A stretch of 64,000 nucleotides of DNA. Origin: Phil1 sp964487565 (GTDB lineage: Bacteria > Bacillota > Clostridia > Christensenellales > CAG-138). The notes under the pieces were generated by a model. It was given only the letters and a program-made list of their open reading frames with translations, was not told where the DNA came from and made no database searches. The DNA lies in NCBI GenBank assembly GCA_964487565.1, contig CAZARN010000001.1:62001-126000 (forward strand). Direction: 5' to 3'. How positions within the stretch are numbered: position 1 is the stretch's first letter; each line of letters opens with the position of its first letter. Position numbers and translations under genes: made by a program. Positions 59,934 to 64,000 of the stretch are shown here, piece after piece.

Positions 59934-60433
59934 TATTTCACTTTATCCGGGTCATAGGCGCCCCTGGGCGAGGGCGCTTCATCAGGCAAACCGAGCGTTA
60001 TCATGCAAAACGGCGTGCTTTCAACGCCGAGTATAGCCTTCACGGCATTGCTGCGCTTTCTGTCCGGATATATCCCGCACCAGCATGTGCCGTAGCCGAG
60101 CGCCGCGGCGGCGAGCAGAAGGTTCTCGGTCGCCGCGCCGCAATCCTGCTGGAAAAACTTGCTGCTCATCTTCGCCTGCGTTTCGGGCAGCGCGCACACG
60201 ATCAGCGCCACGGGCGCTTCAAGCACGTGCTTCACATATGGCGAGATCTTTGCAAGCGCGGTGCGTTTTTCAAGGTTGGTCACCACCGCGAACTCCCACG
60301 GGCGGGTGTTGCACGCCGATGGCGCGCGCATGGCGGCGTCGAGCATCTTTTCAATATCCTCGCGCGGCACGGGATCGCTCTTGTAGCGGCGTATGCTCCG
60401 TCGCGCGGCAACGGTATCAAACAAGTCTGTCAT
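59924..60433 (-). CDS. Nitroreductase-family flavoprotein
   Basis: 169 residues, short form. RRSIRRYK at the N-terminus (FMN phosphate), APSACNTRPWEF and ENLLLAAAALGYGTCWCG are family hallmarks. NAD(P)H-dependent FMN reductase of unknown acceptor. Its start overlaps the CorC-like stop by 4 nt, so it is the last gene of that operon. Confidence 0.92.
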   Translation of the reverse strand: MTDLFDTVAARRSIRRYKSDPVPREDIEKMLDAAMRAPSACNTRPWEFAVVTNLEKRTALAKISPYVKHVLEAPVALIVCALPETQAKMSSKFFQQDCGAATENLLLAAAALGYGTCWCGIYPDRKRSNAVKAILGVESTPFCMITLGLPDEAPSPRGAYDPDKVKYYD

Positions 60434-61704
60434 ATATCCTCCTCAGGGTCTTCCTCAGGAACGGGCCAAACCCTTATGCCGAGGCGCACCACGCGGCGGT
60501 TTTGGAGTTTTTTCACCGTTATTGTGAGGTTTTTATACTCGAATATGTCACCGACCTTCGGATAATCGCCGAGCATCTCTATCGCCCAGCCGCCGAGGGT
60601 GGCGTTGTCGTCGTCAAAGTCGCGGTCGTCGATGTCGAGCGCGTCGAAAAAGTCCTCGATGCGCATGTCGCCGTCCGCCTCATAGGTATCCTCGCCCGTC
60701 TGCACGAATTCCTCGACCACCTCGTCCGTCTCATCCCATATGTCCCCGACGAGCTGTTCAAGCACATCCTCCATGGTGAGGCAGCCCATCGTGCCGCCGT
60801 ATTCGTCGGTCACGATGACCATGTGGCATTTGCGTTTTTTCATCTCGCGCAGCACATCGTCGAGCGGCATCGTCTTATGCACGAAGTTTACGGGCATGAG
60901 CAGCTTCTGTATGTCAAAATCCTTTTCGCCGAGGGCAAGCGCCTTGAAGAAATGATTGAGATGCAGTATGCCGATTATATTGTCTATCGTATCCTCATAA
61001 ACAGGGATACGCGAATATGGCGAGGAATTGACCGTTGCAAGTATTTCATCAAAGCTGTCCTCGACGTCGATCGAAAGCATGTCCACGCGCGGTGTGATTA
61101 TCTCATACGCAAGCACGCCGTCGAAATCGAGCGCGCTTTGCAGAAGCTCCGCGCGGTCCTCGTCGATCACGCCCTCGTCCTCGACCGTGTCGATTATGGT
61201 TTCAAGATCCTCCTCGGTTATGGCGGGCTTGGCAGCGTCGCTCTTGTCGCTCCAGAGGCGGTCGATACAATGCAAAAGCTTCTGCATGAGCCATACAATG
61301 GGGAAGGTGACGATCATCAGTATCCACAGCGGCACGGCGGCAAGCTTTGTGAAGCCAAACGCCGTCTGAACGGCCACGATCTTCGGTATTATCTCGCCGA
61401 AGGTTATGATGAGCACCGTCATTATGCCCGTCGCAGCCCACGCGCCGTCGTCGCCCAGAAGCGTGATGGCGATGACCGTCGCCACGGATGAGGCGGCGAT
61501 GTTCACGAGGTTGTTGCCGATGAGTATGGTTATGAGCGCGTCGTCGTATTTTTCGTATATTTTCCACGCGAGCGACGCGAGTCTGTTTTTCCCGTCCTCC
61601 GCAGCGCGCTTGAGGCGAAGTTCGTTCACCGAGGCGTAAGCGATCTCCGAGCCGGAGAAAAACGCCGAGAACACGATGAGAACGGCGATCAGTGCGTAGT
61701 TCAT
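60430..61704 (-). CDS. CNNM/CorC (HlyC/CorC) family transporter-associated protein
   Basis: 424 residues: DUF21 membrane domain with four spans (1-~190; SGSEIAYASVNELRLKR), CBS pair (about 205-325) and a C-terminal CorC_HlyC domain (about 340-420). Associated with Mg2+/Co2+ efflux or resistance. Overlaps the upstream paralog by 4 nt. Confidence 0.92.
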   Translation of the reverse strand: MNYALIAVLIVFSAFFSGSEIAYASVNELRLKRAAEDGKNRLASLAWKIYEKYDDALITILIGNNLVNIAASSVATVIAITLLGDDGAWAATGIMTVLIITFGEIIPKIVAVQTAFGFTKLAAVPLWILMIVTFPIVWLMQKLLHCIDRLWSDKSDAAKPAITEEDLETIIDTVEDEGVIDEDRAELLQSALDFDGVLAYEIITPRVDMLSIDVEDSFDEILATVNSSPYSRIPVYEDTIDNIIGILHLNHFFKALALGEKDFDIQKLLMPVNFVHKTMPLDDVLREMKKRKCHMVIVTDEYGGTMGCLTMEDVLEQLVGDIWDETDEVVEEFVQTGEDTYEADGDMRIEDFFDALDIDDRDFDDDNATLGGWAIEMLGDYPKVGDIFEYKNLTITVKKLQNRRVVRLGIRVWPVPEEDPEEDI

Positions 61705-62711
61705 TGCGCGCCCTCCTCACGGTCGTCCTCGTCGTATATTTCGCCGACAAGTTCCTCAAGAATATCCTCCACAGTGATTATGCCAAGCGTATTGCCGGAG
61801 CTGTCGAGCACGACGGAAAAATGGGTCTTGTTGCGGCTCATGTCCGGCAAAAGCTCGTCGATGGGCATGTCGTCGCGCACGAAATGCACGTCGTCCATCG
61901 CGTCCGTCGGGCGCACGGCGGGATTGGCGAGATGCGCTTTCAGATAACGCCTGATCTGGAGCATACCGATTATGTTGCCGTCCGCGTCGAGCACGGGCAG
62001 GCGGGAATGGACGTTTTCCTCGATGATGCTGAGTATCTCATCGTCGTTCATTTCGCTTGAAACGGTCACGACCTTCTCCCACGGGGTAAGAGCTTCGCGC
62101 ACGCGGGTGTCGGAAAATTCGAGCGCGCTTTGCACAAGCTCGGATTTTTCGTCGTCAAGCTCGCCCTCGTCAGATATGCTGCCGATGATGTCATAAAGAT
62201 CATCCTCGCTCACGGTAGGCTCCTCTTCCTCCTTGTGGCGGAACGGTTTGCCCACCCATGCGCTAAGTTTTGAAAAAACGAAGGATATCGGCGTGAGCGC
62301 GCGCATCAAAAACAGCAGCGGGCCAGCAACGCCGAGCGCAAAGCGCTCGCTGCATGCCTTTGCGATGCGCTTGGGCACCATTTCAGAGGCGAAGAACACA
62401 ATAAAGGTGACCACAAATGTGGTCGCCGTCACAGCATCCACGCCCCAAAGCCGGTTTGCCATCACCGTTGCGATGCTTGCGCAGCTTATGTGCATTATGT
62501 TGTTGCCGATAAGTATCGTTGTAAGCGCCTTATCGAAGTGGTCCAGTATATACAGCACGCGCTTTGCGCGTTTGTTGCCATCGTCCGCATAGCTCATCAT
62601 GCGGATACGGTTGACCGAGGCAAGCGAGGTCTCGGTCGCGGCGAAAAAAGCGCCGCCCAGGATCAATAGGATAATCGCGATAATATATCCTATCGGACTC
62701 CCGTCGTCCAT
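61701..62711 (-). CDS. CNNM/CorC paralog lacking the C-terminal domain
   Basis: 336 residues: DUF21 membrane domain (AATETSLASVNRIRM) and CBS pair, but the protein ends at DILEELVGEIYDEDD, just where the CorC_HlyC domain begins in its neighbour. Probably functions together with the full-length paralog, perhaps as a heterodimer. ATG at 62711 is used; TTG at 62723 is possible since the ribosome site is weak for both. Confidence 0.88.
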   Translation of the reverse strand: MDDGSPIGYIIAIILLILGGAFFAATETSLASVNRIRMMSYADDGNKRAKRVLYILDHFDKALTTILIGNNIMHISCASIATVMANRLWGVDAVTATTFVVTFIVFFASEMVPKRIAKACSERFALGVAGPLLFLMRALTPISFVFSKLSAWVGKPFRHKEEEEPTVSEDDLYDIIGSISDEGELDDEKSELVQSALEFSDTRVREALTPWEKVVTVSSEMNDDEILSIIEENVHSRLPVLDADGNIIGMLQIRRYLKAHLANPAVRPTDAMDDVHFVRDDMPIDELLPDMSRNKTHFSVVLDSSGNTLGIITVEDILEELVGEIYDEDDREEGAQ

Positions 62712-62824
62712 TCGGACAATCAACTCACTTTCTTTATTACAATTCAGTTATTTATTATAAGCAATTATTTTATATATTGCAAGCCGTGCCGCAGCATAAC
62801 CCGCGGAATATGGCCGCAGCGGGC

Positions 62825-62856
62825 AAAAAAGCCCCGCGCCGGAGTGCGGCGCGGGG
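62825..62856 (-). terminator. Terminator of the SPFH/zinc-ribbon gene
   Basis: CCCCGCGCCG / CGGCGCGGGG perfect 10-bp stem, 5-base loop, then CTTTTTT on the minus strand. Confidence 0.92.
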
Positions 62857-62881
62857 TCTGAGCGCGTGTTTTAATGTCGGA

Positions 62882-64000
62882 TCAAAGCTTCTTGCCGCAG
62901 CCGGGGCAGAACTTCGCGCCCGGTTCAAGCTTCGCGCCGCAGGCGGGACAGAAGGCGGTCGTTGCCGCGGGGGTTTCGGCAGGCTTCTTCGCGCCGCAGG
63001 CGGGACAGAAGGCCGCGCTTGCGGGATTGACAGCGCCGCAGGCACAGGTCCAGCCGTCCGCAGCGGGCTTGGGCGCGGGTTTCTTTGCGCCGCAGGCAGG
63101 GCAGAAGGCCATGCTGTCCGGGTTCTTTGCGCCGCAGGCGCAGGTCCAGCCGCCGGCGGCTGCCTGCTGCTGTTGTTGTTGCTGCTGCTGATTGATCTGC
63201 TGCTGGTTGGAGGCGGAGAACGCGCCGGCCATGTTGCCGCCTGCGTTCATGCCGAGACCGACGCCCATGAACGCGCCGGCCGCGCCCGCCGTGTTGCTGC
63301 CCGCAGCTTCCACGCCGCGCGCCATCGCGCCCTGAACATAGCCTTCGCGCACGCCGGGATCGGACAGCATCGCGCCCTGATTGCGCATATTGATGAGCTT
63401 CTGGCTTTCCTCGTCGTATGAAAGGGAGCCGATGCCGACGCTTTGCACCTGCATACCGCGCATCTGGTTCCAGTCCGCGTCGAGCGTGTCGGACATGTAC
63501 TTGGAAAGCTCGCGCGCCTTGCTTGTCACAAAGCTGATGCGCGTGCCGTCGGCACTCATCTGGTTGATCGCGCTTTGCAGCGCCTCAAGGAACTCGTTGA
63601 GATACTGCTCGTTTATATCGTTGATATCCACGTTCGCCGCGTTCCTGGGTATCGCTTCGGCATAGAACTTGAGCGGGTCTGTGACCTTTATGGAATAAGT
63701 GCCGTGCGCGCGGAGAAACAGCTCGGAATTATAGAAGCAGTCAAAATAGTTGATGGGGTTGCGCGTGCCGAACTTTATGCCCTTTATCTCCTGAAGGTTG
63801 ATGAAGAACACCTTCTGGGAGGAGGAGGGCGTGCCGCCGTATTTCACACGGGAGAAGGTCTCCTTGAGGGAGGCGCCGAACTGTCCGTTGAAAAGCGAGG
63901 GCATGGAGGAATTATCCACCTTGAAGTAACCCGGCTCGGCGGTATAGTCAACGACCTTGCCACCGTCAACGAGCATCATGAACTGGTTGTCATAAACGTG
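62882..64000 (-). CDS. SPFH-domain protein with zinc ribbons (partial, 5' end outside window)
   Basis: The frame is open to the right edge, so the start is missing; 372 residues are visible. An SPFH/band-7 domain of the YdjI/virion-core type occupies about the first 200, followed by a Gly/Ala/Met-rich stretch, a poly-Gln run (INQQQQ...), and three zinc ribbons of the CxCG/CPACG type with Pro/Ala linkers to the end. YdjI-like proteins form membrane-associated scaffolds in Bacillus with PspA-type partners; the partner is not seen here. Confidence 0.88.
   Translation of the reverse strand, partial: HVYDNQFMMLVDGGKVVDYTAEPGYFKVDNSSMPSLFNGQFGASLKETFSRVKYGGTPSSSQKVFFINLQEIKGIKFGTRNPINYFDCFYNSELFLRAHGTYSIKVTDPLKFYAEAIPRNAANVDINDINEQYLNEFLEALQSAINQMSADGTRISFVTSKARELSKYMSDTLDADWNQMRGMQVQSVGIGSLSYDEESQKLINMRNQGAMLSDPGVREGYVQGAMARGVEAAGSNTAGAAGAFMGVGLGMNAGGNMAGAFSASNQQQINQQQQQQQQQAAAGGWTCACGAKNPDSMAFCPACGAKKPAPKPAADGWTCACGAVNPASAAFCPACGAKKPAETPAATTAFCPACGAKLEPGAKFCPGCGKKL

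Overview
The window looks like a chromosomal piece of an anaerobic, spore-former-lineage Firmicute (class Clostridia; probably a gut anaerobe with fairly high GC). The evidence is gene content: spo0A, sigH, the mrnC-thyX-rlmB-sigH order, a class III fructose-bisphosphatase, indolepyruvate:ferredoxin oxidoreductase with phosphate butyryltransferase, and consensus AGGAGG-type ribosome binding sites. Placement below class is inference.

Layout. 1-4.1 kb: histidine catabolism (hutH, hutU running off the left edge) divergent from a GntR regulator, then mscL. 4.2-13 kb: a heterodimeric ABC exporter, a glutamate/aspartate-type symporter, an NhaC antiporter and an ArsB/NhaD-type permease. 13-17.7 kb: envelope proteins (a repeat-rich surface protein, a peptidoglycan-binding LysM protein, an RCC1-like propeller protein, an L,D-transpeptidase). 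17.8-18.1 kb: tRNA-Ser(GGA) followed by a duplicated terminator block. 18.1-28.4 kb: an RpiR-controlled isopeptide locus with isoaspartyl dipeptidase, a peptide ABC importer, a cyanophycinase-like S51 peptidase and an AstE/AspA-type M14 enzyme. 28.4-34.2 kb: small genes plus a MarR-controlled heterodimeric exporter. 34.4-41.1 kb: an atypical spo0A, a DnaA-box cluster, rlmI, tspO, divIC, sigH, rlmB, thyX, mrnC. 41.2-48.4 kb: hydrolase-CotH-VTC-DUF4956 operon and another exporter. 48.8-52.5 kb: two outward-facing paralogous surface-protein genes around a tyrosine recombinase. 52.7-64 kb: iorAB-ptb, fbp, a small membrane protein, an MBL-fold protein, a nitroreductase, two CorC/HlyC proteins and an SPFH/zinc-ribbon protein running off the right edge.

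The most striking system is at 48.8-52.5 kb. Two divergent surface-protein genes share a 95-bp perfect inverted repeat over the start codon and signal peptide and a 197-bp perfect inverted repeat over the wall anchor and terminator. The 1.4 kb between the inner repeats holds a tyrosine recombinase, one strong outward promoter and one Shine-Dalgarno site. Inverting it would move expression from one surface protein to the other, so this reads as an undescribed phase- or antigen-switching locus.

Other notable points: Spo0A has Glu at the phosphoacceptor position 56 and Gly at 11; four DnaA-box-like 9-mers lie just downstream of it; paired inverted operators occur in the hut and RpiR control regions. 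Metabolically the window points to amino-acid fermentation: histidine to glutamate, aromatic 2-oxo acids to acyl-CoA and acyl phosphate, and uptake and splitting of beta-aspartyl peptides.
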